A stretch of 64,000 nucleotides of DNA. It comes from Congeria kusceri (Eukaryota; Mollusca; Bivalvia; Myida; Dreissenidae). Made by a program: the position numbers and the translations under genes. Below the pieces are notes generated by a model. That model made no database searches. It saw nothing but the letters and a program-made list of their open reading frames with translations, and had not been told where the DNA came from. Shown in pieces: positions 26,401 to 37,923 of the stretch. The DNA lies in contig CM051025.1 of NCBI GenBank assembly GCA_027627225.1, positions 75,975,974 through 76,039,973 of the forward strand, read 5' to 3'. Each line of letters starts with the position of its first letter. The stretch's first letter is position 1.

Positions 26401-27519
26401 TATTAAAGGTTTGAGACGTACCTGCATATATGTATATAATATGTATACACACACTTACAATTTACGTACGCGTATTCTCAAACCAAGTTTAGTTGATAAA
26501 TGTATATACATGATATTACTTTTTATGGCCGGAAGAAATGTAATACACAGTTGTTACAGATTCACTTTTCTTATCAGGTTGAAGAATACAATTTTCCATT
26601 AATAGTTGTTGAAGTGTTCTAACACTGCACATATGAGTGAAACTTGTCGAAGAAATGTCTCAGTTCATAATATTGGCCACATTTTATTTCATGCTATGCG
26701 GTGAATGAGTGGAGAATACCAATGAAATAACAATTATAACCCAATAAGTTTACTCAGGGTCGAGTGAAAAGATAACATTTGATCATTTCTCACTGGGATT
26801 TATAGGAACTACTTATCACATTTGTTTTTGTGTATGTGAATAACCTTATCGACAGTGTAAACATCGGCCTGTTTAAACAACAGAAAACGCATAATAAAAA
26901 TATAATTAAGCGTCAAAGACTCAGAATGTATGGCACTATTTACCCGCCACAACAGTGAGCGACCATTTTGGAATCATTTATGACGTCATGTTTATGACTT
27001 CAGAATAACAAACTTGTGGCGTTTCAGCATATATCTCGCGCATTTTTTATTTATCTTCCAAAAGCATGTCATAAAAAGAAAAATTTGTTGAATTCAGTGT
27101 AAAATCGTAGTTAATTTGATTTGTGATCATAGAAATCTGATCTTGTCACTCGTGGCTCCGCTACTCGTGAAAAAATGTTTTATATCAACACTCGTGAAAT
27201 AAAATACGATCTTACATTGAAACCAACAAATATCCTCGAAGTGACGTTTGGGCACCAGCTTCAAGGTTTTCACAAATAATTTTGTAAGAAACTGAAAGAA
27301 GCAGTCGGTCATAGTATCCCGGACACCATGTTTCAGTAACAATATACATGTATCGTTTACGCGAATCGTTAAATGATCAGTTTATAGAATCAAATTAATG
27401 CATCATGCGAAGTCTAATTATTATGGAAGATAGGAATTCATGATTTATTTGATGACTTCCAAAACCTGGAGTAATGAATCAAAATTAAACATGACAGACA
27501 ATCAATATCACATCCGCAG
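26400..27519. other. non-coding interval after the U array
   Basis: No unit homology that I could follow beyond about 26.4 kb. A minus-strand open frame at 27,127-27,342 (71 codons) has no recognised motif. The only compositional change is a slightly more GC-rich patch at 26,945-27,045 with 'TGACGTCA' at 26,981. Confidence 0.4.
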
Positions 27520-27639
27520 TGCCCAACTAGAGCTTCCGACTACAAAGACAAACATTGCCAGGTCGGCGAAGGAGTAGGGTGTCACATACATACATCCCAA
27601 TGGCTCCGTTTAAAATGTCACTGTGTGAAATCAACATGA
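27520..27639 (+). CDS. candidate last exon of a Cys-rich secreted peptide (weak)
   Basis: A plausible acceptor, CACATCCGCAG, precedes 39 open codons and a TGA. The peptide begins CPTRASDYKDKHC, continues QVGEGVGC, and ends LKCHCVKST, giving five cysteines spaced C-x11-C-x7-C-x11-C-x-C. The composition is balanced and rich in charged residues, unlike the Ile/Tyr/Cys-poor translations typical of chance frames here. I know no family with exactly this spacing. It could be the C-terminal exon of a small secreted peptide whose other exons lie beyond recognition. No upstream exon in matching phase was found; the hydrophobic exon candidate at 12,611 ends in a different phase. Confidence 0.2.
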   Translation, partial: CPTRASDYKDKHCQVGEGVGCHIHTSQWLRLKCHCVKST

Positions 27640-27669
27640 TTACAGTTACTTTTTTGTATTAGCTACATT

Positions 27670-29600
27670 CATTATTCATTATTTTTTTTTATTGAACTTA
27701 TAAAATAATATAGAACTGATATTAAAAATGAAAGAGACAAACTTTTGCGGCTACTATCCAAACAATTCTCACCTTTTTTGTAAATGTTTAATATGTACTA
27801 TTATCATATTATACAATATACAATATGTTTATTTGTAATAAAGGTCTCCAGCCCAGAATACACAGTTTCAATATATAAATGTATGTTATATATAACATAA
27901 TCATATAAATACAACATATTATAATGATACATAATATGAACACGTTATTTCTGATTATAATGTCATGAAAATCAAGCAACAACACATATATATTATTATA
28001 TCATAGTTACAAAATTATTGACACATATATGAATTTTCCGATATTTTCCGGTTAGTCTTTCATGTAAATTTGTATTTCCATCGATAAAAGATTGTCTTAG
28101 CAACATTGCCTTAAACAAAAACTTCGCTAAAGACCAGATATATTCATTTCGAACGTCAGACATCATGGAATAGAACAATGCAAAGCTTCGAGTTCTGTTA
28201 AACCAGTTATTATTAAAAACTTCTAACCTCAATGGGTCATACAATGGACAGATAACAAGCAAGTGAAATTCGTCTTCTACGATATACACATTACGAGTTA
28301 CGCAAAATACATAAATCTAAAATCTCTTTCAATATTTAAATGTCTTCTTTTTTCGATCATCAGCTTATGTCCTGAACATCTGAAATTTGACAGTGTTTTT
28401 TTTTAACGAGAAGGGCAAATATAACGATAAGTATCGTTCAGTATCCAGCACGGTCTTGTATTCCTTATGGAGCACTGCCTTCGGGTAATTGTTGATTTTA
28501 GATGCAATGTCTTTCAGCCCGGTTCTTGAACTGGGTGAGGAATTCACTAGTGTTCCCAACACCATTGGCCAGCCAGGCAAAGCCGAATCCGTACCGGAAT
28601 AGCATCCGTTTTATAGCAGCCCAATTTGATATGCCAGCGTCGTCATGGTTTCTTAGCATAATATATAATTGTTTTGGATAAGGATGTTCTCCCATTTGAG
28701 TGAGTCAAATCCAATATTTAACGCACTGCGTCATGTAGTTCACTGAAATTGGCAGTCGCCCGCATTCGCTTAAAGCAAAGAAATTTGCGACATTTTTGTT
28801 TAACCCGCAAATATGCTTGCACAAGTCAATGTGCACTTTCTCTGTGTTAGCTGAGAACTCATAACCCCATATTTCTGCTGAAAAACACAAGATAGGGACT
28901 ACCATTGAATCAACAAGTTTAAAGGCTTCTTTAGGTTTGAAATACCAAATGCGCTTACACATGTTAAATATATTATAAACTGCCTTTTGAGCCTGTCTAG
29001 CTAAGGTTTCTTTAGTCATGCTCCAGGACAATTTTGCTGTAAAAATTGCCCCGAGATACTTATAGTCAGATACAACTTCAATTTGCGTTCCTTTAAATGA
29101 CCATCTTTCGTAATGACGTAATCGGCCTCCGTTACGGAACACCATAACCTTCGACACTCAAGGTTAATCTTCATTCCAACTTTATCACTAACGTTTGAAA
29201 TGCAATTTATAATATTCTGTAAATTTGAAGCAGTTTCAGCAAAACTCGAGACGTCATCAGCGTATAACAATACATAAAGCCCGTCCATTTCTTCACTAAT
29301 AAATACACCGTTATTGTCAGTATGTGTTTGTAAATAATTAATCAAATCGTTCATGAATAACGCGGAGACAATCGATGAACTTAAACAGCCTTGTTTTGTC
29401 CCAATTTTACACTCAAAGACGTCAGTAAGACCATTTTTGACCTTTACACATGCTTTCATTTTGTCATACATTGACTCATTTCCCGTGTATCGAAAACCGT
29501 GTCAGACATTCCCACAGTTTACGGTGATCGCAGCTGTACAAGGCCGTATGGTCATCAACCTTAAAAAACGTCGAATCTCCCCCTCTTTCTTGTTTCTTCT
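27670..29600 (-). mobile_element. 5'-truncated non-LTR retrotransposon (LINE 1)
   Basis: A LINE fragment on the minus strand that begins inside the reverse transcriptase at about 29,600 and runs through the thumb and C-terminal region to a 3' end near 27,690-27,670. The end is marked by A-rich 'AATAATGAATAATGAATG'-type tail sequence. The 5' truncation is the usual result of incomplete reverse transcription. It is broken into at least four frames. The clade is CR1/L2/jockey-like by general appearance; I cannot be more precise without alignment. Confidence 0.8.
27996..29590 (-). pseudogene. LINE reverse transcriptase ORF2, frameshifted
   Basis: In order on the minus strand: 'KVDDHTALYSCDHRKLWECL' at about 29,560-29,500; then in another frame 'GTKQGCLSSS' and 'FMNDLINYL' (RT block with the QGC motif); then the catalytic 'YADD' box near 29,270 with its usual Leu-rich lead. 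This is followed by 'VGMKINLE', and after a frameshift 'SKVMVF' and 'YKYLGAIF' with the long RT thumb (29,157-28,705). After another shift comes the helical C-terminal region (28,695-28,365). Finally 'VEDEFHLLVICPLY' at about 28,285-28,240 is the conserved post-RT motif that normally follows a Cys-pair knuckle; the cysteines here are eroded. Multiple frameshifts mean the element cannot encode an active enzyme. Confidence 0.8.
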
Positions 29601-30740
29601 TGAAATAAAGTGTTCATAAGTTCGTTGTTGTTTTTGTTTATATTAATTAAATACGGAATTTTCTCAGTGATGTGGAACATGCTTTATGATGTTTGCTTCA
29701 TGTATTTTATATTCATGTACAATATGTAACTTAATAATAAATTGCATTTTATGCACAGTATCAGTGAAAATAAACATCTTATATCAGTTAGCACGAATAA
29801 ATAAAACGGGCAACTGTTCCTGTATGAATTCTACAGTTCCTGTATGGGATCCAAGCATTTTGATTGGCTAAAACCAATTATTGTATGAAATGCGATGCCT
29901 ATTTGGGATACAGCGCTTTTGATTAGTCAGTTGTACTGTACCTATATGTAATTAGAAATATGAAAGTTTTTCCATAAACAAAATGACGACATCTTGATAT
30001 AAATGAAACAAAACGCAAACAATAGGATTTGTAAAATTGTGTGAGTAAAAATTACTAATTTTATTCAATAATGTAAAGTTGGTTAATAAAATACTTATTA
30101 AATAAGTGATTTCATACAGGCACTGTTATTTGTCCTCTGTCAGCTCTACTGGCATTCGCCCTACGGTCTCACGCCAATGCAGCAGACCTCGGACAAATAA
30201 TAGTGTCTGTATGAAATCACTGATTTCAATAACGTTAGAATAACGGACCTATAGTTGTCAATATTGTTGTTAAACAATGATTTTGCAGTGGCTGAACTAT
30301 TGATACCTTTATTGTGTTTAAAATTACCTAAGTACAATAAATATAATAATTAAAATTGGTAACATGATATAGCTAATTTGTTACAATGCAACACGTTTTA
30401 GACAAAAGGCAATTTTCTGCCATTGTCAATGGTTTTTTCGAAGACTAACGCCTTAACACGGAACACGTTCACACCTCGGATCCAAGCCATATGTTTTTTA
30501 CAACATTCCGATCGTCTAGTTTCTCATGTCGTATACATATTAATTCTTGATAATTGTGAATACTTTAATTGTCTGTATTCATGTAATAATTCATTATTAT
30601 TTGTATTGTTTCTAGGTCATTACCGGGATTTTGAGGACTAGGGAAATTTTAATATCAGAGAAAGCTTTGTTACATATTTTAATAATCCGGTTTAATCCAC
30701 ATATAACATTTCCGCATCCGCATTTGGGAGAGAGGTGTCG
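29600..30740. other. interval with one fold-back element, no gene
   Basis: Between the LINE and the SINE I see only the hairpin at 30,105-30,221 and AT-rich sequence. Short open frames at 29,686 and 30,423 lack any recognisable content. Confidence 0.5.
30105..30221. mobile_element. fold-back (hairpin) MITE-like element
   Basis: The left arm, AGTGATTTCATACAGGCACT and onward to about 30,151, pairs with the right arm ending AGTGTCTGTATGAAATCACT at 30,221. The paired arms are about 48 bases with a few mismatches and a short loop around 30,155-30,172. There is no coding content. Such fold-backs are common non-autonomous elements in molluscs. Target-site duplication is not clear. Confidence 0.65.
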
Positions 30741-30982
30741 GGCCCGGCTAGCTCAGTTGGTAGAGCGCTGGACTGTCAATTTGGGGATCGTGAGTTCGAA
30801 TCCCAGCTCGGCCACATAACTTGTGTGAGGATTGGTCATGAAAGTATTTCTACGGCCATTCTCCCCTACCTCTGATTCAAGTAGGGCAGTTGTCAGTTAC
30901 TGGCACTTAGTACTGGTAAACCGCTTAGATCAGCTAGGCTTGCCCAGGAAAAGTGTGAGTAGGTAACTGACCGCCGTGATAT
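30741..30982 (+). mobile_element. tRNA-derived SINE, full head
   Basis: The head GGCCCGGCTAGCTCAGTTGG (30,741-30,760) continues as TAGAGCGCTGGACTGTCAA and ends GTTCGAATCCCAGCTCGGCC. This gives recognisable A and B boxes of an RNA polymerase III promoter and a tRNA-like cloverleaf with GTC in the anticodon position. The acceptor and T stems have mismatches, so it is not a working tRNA gene. The body follows directly, with 'GGCCATTCTCCCCTACCTCT' and 'CAGTTGTCAGTTACTGGCA', and ends near GACCGCCGTGATAT. A second copy with the same body plus tail is at 40,001-40,205 on the minus strand, which proves it is a mobile repeat. Confidence 0.85.
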
Positions 30983-32285
30983 TTTTGGAGAGTATACGAA
31001 CATGTAGTTAAGTCAGTTTTAGATTGCATATTTTTCAGAATATCAAAGACTAAAGGCATTTAACACAAATAGCAAAATACTTCGATGGCGATTTTTTTTT
31101 ATTTCAAAAATAAATAGTTTCATTGAGGAATTCTGAAACTGTTAATTATTATCATACTTGCATTTCTATTAAATAATGCTGAAAATTATCTGTCTTTTGA
31201 ACTTGAAAGAACATTTATTGCGACTAAAAAATAACCGTCATTAACTAAGAGCACTGCTAGTGTATAATTACACTGCGTATTGCGGCTAGACATCCACCGA
31301 TATGTTGTCACTTATAATATCTCCAAAGTTCTTCTGAAGTCTTTCTGTGATGATACGATGGTTGCACCTTTCTGTAATAACTGTCTAGAAACGTATTGGT
31401 TTAAGGACAAAGTGTCAGTCTGAATGACGGCGGAGTTTTCATCATGTCGCGATTGTAGTTAAATATTAATATAATATATACTTTTGGCGTTACCACAAAT
31501 GTCAAACGTATGCAAAGTAATTGAGTGTTTTATCTAATCGATGAACTCAAACAGTACTTGTAACTGGTAACCTATTTTACACGAAAGAGCACGTGGTAAA
31601 GCTGGTGGTGTACTGGTCAGTTTTAGATTGTAAATGCACAAATAAACAAAAACTTGTCAGATTGTGACCTTATACAAATATTACGAAACAAACACTTGAG
31701 TCTTCCTTTATATAAACTAAAGCAGACGAAAGTGTCAACAATGACCGTCTTATGTCTACTGATGGCTGCAATCGAATACGAAAGTTAGTAAGATTTATGA
31801 TTTGAATTCATGTTACTTGATTGCTTCCAAATGAAATCATTAATAACTTATTATTTTCCTATACAATAAGTTTGCTGTTGACAATAGCAAGGAAATCAAA
31901 ACCGCACGTGAAGCAGACATACCGCGAGAATACCGATGCCGGCTATATAGCTTGCTGGTCATATTTGAATGTGTTAACTCTCAAGAAAGTTATAAACAGC
32001 AAATATTACAACGAAACATGCCACAAATTATGGTATTGATCACACATAAAAAATTATGGTATTTATCACACATAAAATGAAATAAACTTATAAAGAATGT
32101 TGGTGTTGGTATTTCCTTAATTGTGAGTGCGTTATACTTATCATACTTTTTACTTCAAACTTCGACTTTAAAAGTAAATGTCATTCTATTCGTGCAAAAA
32201 CACATATTATAGCACTTTCATCCTAATGTATCCATTACAAAATTAATTAAATGCATGCTTTAGGTGTTGTGTAAGATATAATAAA
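30983..32285. other. interval without supported gene
   Basis: Mostly AT-rich DNA. At 31,890-31,985 the plus strand reads 'RENTDAGYIACWSYLN', faintly like the D-x-G-x-x-x-C end of an Ig domain, but with no upstream Cys or Trp in frame. I do not call it. Confidence 0.4.
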
Positions 32286-32520
32286 CCCACAGGTACCCAC
32301 CATTTAGAACTAAAGCAGTGTTGTTATTGATCTCCAGAGCGAAGCTTCTGCACATGTAGTTGCCGCTGTCACTCATTTTGCTGACTGTGTAATGTCACGG
32401 TTTCGTTATAGTAAAACCTAATCTGATTTTACTTGATTATCTGGTCGTCCAAGAACCAGTCCATGTCCACGGGTGGATACAACTACCCCGTTGCACTACA
32501 AATTATTATCTTCTCCCCTT
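32286..32520 (-). pseudogene. decayed immunoglobulin-domain exon
   Basis: On the minus strand the sequence reads 'IICSATG', a stop, then 'YPPVDMDWFLDDQII', a second stop, then 'FYYNETVTLHS'. After a frameshift near 32,385 it reads 'SKMSDSGNYMCRSFALEI'. This is the complete core of an I-set/V-like Ig domain: first Cys (codon 32,498-32,500), core Trp 14 residues later (codon 32,456-32,458), and the DSGNYMC motif with the second Cys at 32,350-32,352, about 50 residues after the first. Two in-frame stops and one frameshift show that it is non-functional. No neighbouring exons of the same gene were recognised, so the parent protein (for example an Ig-superfamily receptor or adhesion molecule) is unknown. 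Confidence 0.6.
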
Positions 32521-32529
32521 TTCCACGTA

Positions 32530-35130
32530 GCTATTTCTTCTTATTTGTTTGCTTAAACAAAACGTGCAATTATGTGTAAGTAATGAAGTCGTGATATAAA
32601 CATCAATGCGGAGTTATCTTTGTTATCATCTACACAAACTATTACTTGCTATAATTCATACAATAATGCCTGCCGAATTACGTATGTGCTATTTTGTGTC
32701 CTTATGCAAGCTTCGTTAACATTTATTTTAGTAGTGTACTTATTATATTCTGGAAATATTGTGCAAAGCTCGTGCTAACAAGATTGATTACCTCAATACA
32801 TTCAGGTAAATGAAGACTAGCAGTATTGACATTTGACGAGAAAGTTGTTGCACTAAAACACTATACATAAACACGTGTTTTACTTTGAAACTCTCTTCAT
32901 TTCTAAAGGAAAGTCAGAGAGAATACAGGCGTTGTATTCGCAGGCAATTATCATTTGAAGCAACACTGCATTAAACACGTTTCGGTAACATAGCCTAAAA
33001 GACAAATCGTATTTACACATTTTAAATATTGCAGTAGCATTGAAGATTTTGTGACAGAGAATATACAGACTTTTATTCGGTTGTCCATTAAAGTAATTAG
33101 CTACCTTGTCAGATATGAGAAAAACATAGATAGTGTGCATCTTATTAATTGCTACTATCTTTACGGTTATTCCAATGATAGAATTATATATATTTAATAA
33201 GCCACAAGAGTAGATTCTTCAATTTAATTGTTTACTTATATTTATACCAATATTTATTTATGTTACGCTCACACTAACATCATAATGAAAATACTGCATA
33301 CTGTGTGATATTTGCCCATTTGCCACAATTCATATGTTTTATACGTTTATTGTCTTGTTTTCGTGTTTCATGAAACTCATCGACTGCACGATGGACATGG
33401 TTCTATTCAATTATATTTATTTAGTGTTAGAAATCAGCCCATCTACTTGAGTTTTATTGTGCTGTGTCAACCTTCAAATCTTATTGGAATCATTATATCC
33501 AACGATTATGAAAATTAATTATTGCAAAACATTAGCTGCATCAGCAGTAGTGACTAAAATGTTACACGGGTATTTATTTCGTGCAATTGATCAAATGGGA
33601 ATGCAACGATGTATATAACACTTAAATGCGAAACAAGCACACATATCGGTTATTAACGATTAATGCATCTATGGACGTTTAATGTAAATTTATTTAAAAA
33701 AATCTAACACTTCAATACAGAATTGAATGAATGATACCAAAATCATCAACAGAGGCAATTAGTTGAGAAAGCTATAACAGTAATATTTCAACTGCAAATG
33801 AGAACATCACATATCAAATAGCTGTGGGAAAAATACATCATCATAACGATTTGAACACAAGCTTAAATATGCATACTTACGTAAGAATAAAACGGATTTA
33901 GAATGTCAAATAATAACATGGTTCGAACGGATGGGTATTCTCTTTACACTAAGAGTGTTAAATTTATAACATATGAATTTCAGGCACTAAAATAGATACA
34001 TTGTAGTTAGCACTGCAATCTCGAGAACTTTGAACGTAACTCATTTTAATTTGACGTGTGATTAATATCGCGAAGCAAAAATAAGCGTGTTTGATGTTTG
34101 TCCGCAACGAACACCAGTTGTTGAAACACAATAAATAACACCCTGATGTACTAAACTTAGACATATTTGAGACAGCGATGAGCCATTTTTCTCCCCAAAA
34201 AGGATTATAAACATGTTATTAATAGGAGATTTTTGGAAACATATTAAAACACCGATACGTAAGCATAGACTGGAATCAAAGCCAAAGTAAGTACGCAACA
34301 GCTTTACTTTGAATTGAATGATTTTCGAGTGAAATATAATATACTACGACAATGCTATTATGAAAATCCTCCAGAGTGTCAGAATTTACAAGATGTTTTG
34401 CGTGCCAATTCGAATACATATTTATTATTCTATTTCTGTTTATAAAGAAGCTATATATTCCAACACGTATAAGAGTATCAATGTGTTTTTGCAGACACGT
34501 TAATCATAATATTCATTGTCATTCAATACATGATAAATTGTGTCTGAAGATTGCGAATAAAAATAGGGAATGATCAGTATCGCATATTGAAAACATTATT
34601 ATTATTTATAGCATTCGGCACGGATTCATACAACACATTTCATAGTGTGACGTTCGTTTACAGCTTAAGGGACCAGTACACTTTCAATTAATTGGTCACA
34701 ATATGGTCAATGAATGCAATTATATTGACGTGTGTGAACTCTATTGAGGGTAGAAACAAATATATTGCGACAAATCGGAAACAGCTTTATTATATTCATT
34801 GAGAGTCCGTCAAAAATTTGACATATATGTCGTGCAATATTTAATTTCTGCAATAAAAATAGGGATGGCAAAACTATTCAAATATTCAAATATTCAATTG
34901 AATGATTTCCATTCGAATAGTTAAAACGCTATTCGAATATTCGCAAATTTGTATCGGTTTTTAAAACACAACAATTTCCTGGTTGTACTATTTTTCTGCC
35001 AACATGAAGGCAGTATTACACCAATAGATACCTAATACCGTGTTTTGAGTAGTATGGGCCTGTGTCCGTGTCAGACTAAAATATATTGAATATACGGGTC
35101 AGTGGCAGTCGCCTATCGTCTAGTCGTCAG
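32530..35130. other. interval at the start of V1, no gene recognised
   Basis: From about 33.7 kb this is V1 unit DNA matching V2. A patch at 34,860-34,960 is rich in repeated ATTCAAATATTC/ATTCGAATA words after 'GGGATGGCAAAA', a start reminiscent of some hAT elements, but no second end was found. Open frames at 32,880, 33,312, 33,964, 34,062 and 34,376 show no domain. Confidence 0.45.
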
Positions 35131-35622
35131 TAATAAGTAAGTAAGTAAGCAAGTAAATTATTTATTTCAGTGACGTGTGTAGTATAACAAGCAACAGAAA
35201 CGTGATTACAATAGATGGGTCTATAAGTCACCTGATATTATATACATAATGCAGCAAAGTGTGAAAAAGTCTGACAGTAACACAAATATAAATAAGCACA
35301 CAAAGAATAAAGTTATAATACCTTATAAAGTTTCGAAACAATCTTGATGTAAATTAAATGTAATTAGGCGCAAATAATATCTTATGAAGATCATAATCAA
35401 TAACCTATTTGTATGAACAAATTTGTTTTTATGCTCAAATGGGTATGAATGATAATTGATTAAACAATTAAGATACAGATCATACAGTCAATATAGGCAT
35501 TTTAGTAGTTATAAGCAAGTCATAAGCAAACAATTCGTATATACTAATATAACGGCAAAGCCTAAGCATTGTAATAAGAAGTTTAAAAATGTACAGTTAG
35601 AAAGATCTCAGCGTAAATTTAA

Positions 35623-36835
35623 TTATGCAAAGTATCCCTGCGAGTTGAAAACGCTTGGACAATAAATTTGGACAGTCTTCGAGGATAATTTGATATTAAA
35701 TTTGTCTGTAGCAGTCAAACTAAGGTAGTGTTCACTATTTATGATATCACTGAATATATGGTCTCTAATGCCGCTGGAGCGAGTGCATGTGACCACAAAG
35801 TGTATTTCGTCCTCAATGAAACCACTTCTACATAGTTTGCATAGTCTTTGGTCCACTGGTTCGCCAACATATCGCACTGTTTCCACGCGAAGGGGTAGAA
35901 TGCCACATCTGAGTTGAGCAAGGAGAGACCGCTCATGTCGCTTCAGGTTCAAGTTCAAGTATTCTTTCTGTGAGAAGTCAGTTTTAAACAGTAGGTATGT
36001 CCGTAACTTTGAAACATCTGCCAACTGTGCCGACCATATACCTTTGTATAGGTTAACCACCCGTGACATTGCTATGTCCAAATTGACTGTTAGTCTGTTA
36101 TTGTACTGATACATCAGATCAAGTTTGCGGAAAGCGTCTTTTGCTTCACTGCACCAATTGTTTTTACAGTTTATTTATATCCCACATAAATACACATTTT
36201 GTGATTCTATTGTCGTCCATAGTAATCAGTCTATTCCACATTCTGAGAATACATATCCAACGCCTGTGTTGTGAAGGTAGCCATCCCATATCACTGTTCA
36301 TAGCGAATATCGGAGCAAATCTATGCACCCCCAGAAAATATCTCATGGCGCGATGATGAATATTGTCAATGCTTTGATTTTGTGTATACCCCCAAACACC
36401 TGCGCAATAGTCAGTTATAGGTAATACACATGAATAATACAGTTTTTCGTACGTTTTGCAGCCGAAGTCTTTTATCGAGCGAAGTTTGGTGATAACTTTT
36501 CCTAGGGGATTTCCGGCACTCCTGGCGAGGATGTTAGCGTTGTATGAAAAATCACACTTGCAGTGGAATGTTACGCCCAGATACTTATATAAGTCCACTA
36601 TTTCGAGAGTGTTTTCGTCGATTTTAAATGTGTGATTCGTTTGCTGCGCACGTTCCCGGCGGAAGTCGATACACTTGGATTTGTCCGTGTTAATTAACAC
36701 ACGCCACTTTCTGCACCAGTCACAAAGCGTGTCCAGTATACGTTGTAGGTCCGTCTCGTTCTTGGCGATACACACAATATCATGGGCATAAAACAGCATG
36801 GATACCTGCCGGTTGCCGATGTCGAAGCCTAGGTC
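35623..36835 (-). pseudogene. LINE reverse transcriptase, 3' part, catalytic box mutated
   Basis: The frame enters with 'FDLGFDIGNRQVSMLFYAHD', where the family's YADD catalytic box has become YAHD, replacing the first of the two metal-binding aspartates. It continues through 'WCRKWRVLINTDKSKCIDF' and 'YKYLGVTFHC' (RT thumb) to about 36,175. A frameshift there moves coding to the frame that gives 'NWCSEAKDAFRKLDL', a long helical region, 'RCGILPLRVETVRY' and the C-terminal knuckle 'CKLCRSGFIEDEIHFVVTC'. The frame closes at 35,623. The C-terminal motif is the same type as in LINE 1, so both belong to related clades. The frameshift and the YAHD change make it inactive. Confidence 0.8.
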
Positions 36836-36981
36836 AAAATGGAGGAATATGATGTATCGGTCATTGATTAGTCTTTTGACGGAATACTGGGTGTGAGATT
36901 CATAAACAAGTCAAACTACAGTAATTTTTATAATATTCTCATGTTACCTTCCCCCAGAAAATTCCACCAGAGGCCGTGATG

Positions 36982-37668
36982 CTAGAAGTTTCTTCGCATA
37001 TCTCCTTTCACAAATATATAACCACGGGGATCGGGCGAACACTGAGTATCGCTCGTTGATCCCGAGCCGATAATCCCTGACGATCTTGTTTGCTCGTGGG
37101 CATTAACGCGCCGGTCCATTGCCTGAACAGTGGTCAACACCTCGTCTGTACGGCTCGTTTCCCTGGCTATGTCAATACTGAGTTCATCTTTCAGAGGACG
37201 AACGTTTGTGTCGATGTTTGTTATCAATTCCGCCCTCATTTTATCAAGTTTTGATTCGAACATTTTTTTCATACTATCTTGTCCCAGTTTAATATCGATC
37301 ACAGTGTTTACCAAGAATGCCAATTGCTGTTTCTCAGTCATATCTGAACTACAAAAAGTCTTACTAGGTGTGTGTAGTCCGTTTGCCGCCATTTTGGAGT
37401 TTTCAGGGCTTCTGCTTTTGTTGGAGGATGAGATCGGTGTGTCACACTGAAAAACGCTGTCCTCGATAGGCGAATGAATAGCCTCACTATCCTCATTAAA
37501 TAGTACACTATTAGTCTTTTTCAGAACATCGCTCACTATCACAGCATTATCCGAATGTCCAGGTGAGCATCCGAATGTGTGTACCTTGCTCTGGTGGACA
37601 ACTGAGTCCGAATCACTGCCAGTACTCCGGTTTTTGCACTTACTCCTTGCCATGAAATCAACACACAC
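36982..37668 (-). pseudogene. LINE ORF1-like protein, truncated (228 codons)
   Basis: A 228-codon open frame starting at 37,668. The first half is Ser/Asp/Asn-rich and low in structure, and 'KMAANGLHTPSK' marks the middle. The second half is a strongly charged heptad-like region (from 'KMFESKLDKMRAELI' to 'VQAMDRRVNAHE') expected to form a coiled coil. This layout is usual for ORF1 of LINEs, which bind RNA as oligomers. It is followed on the same strand by the RT part of the same element, with the remainder of ORF1 and the ORF2 start deleted. A host gene is less likely given the position. It is the longest open frame in the window. Confidence 0.55.
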
Positions 37669-37923
37669 TGTCAGTTAGATAGTCCTTATATATTCCCAAC
37701 ATAGAACACAGCCTCTCATATGTTTTAAACTAGGAAAATGTATTATTTTCGGTCACTTTTTCAATCGCGCGTCCATCACCCCTAATAAGCAATTACATCA
37801 GACAGTAAGAAAACATAGCATTTAATTGGTTATTACATCTCGCGTTTAGACTTGTGAAAAGACAAACATTACAAAAATAAATTAAAGAAGTGCGATCACA
37901 AATTTAAGCATTTTTGGCATTCG

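Larger units (their letters stand above)
35133..37680 (-). mobile_element. internally deleted non-LTR retrotransposon (LINE 2)
   Basis: Minus-strand element with an ORF1-like start at 37,668, the 3' part of ORF2 at about 36,830-35,623, and a 3' untranslated region ending at a (TTAC)n tail (plus-strand GTAA repeats at 35,133-35,158). The endonuclease and the first half of the reverse transcriptase are missing between about 36,980 and 36,850, so the copy is internally deleted rather than simply 5' truncated. It accounts for most of the length difference between V1 and V2 in this interval, which supports insertion after the duplication. Confidence 0.75.

Noticed and set aside
30741..30814. A tRNA gene with anticodon GTC
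   Set aside because: Acceptor and T stems have mismatches, and the sequence runs straight into a SINE body that occurs again at 40 kb.
31821..32039. A second Ig-like relic on the plus strand (TDAGYIACW)
   Set aside because: Only the D-x-G...C end is suggestive; the first Cys and core Trp are not found and the strand is opposite to the clear Ig relic.
34860..34960. hAT-like start GGGATGGCAAAA with ATTCGAATA repeats
   Set aside because: No second terminus, target duplication or transposase found.
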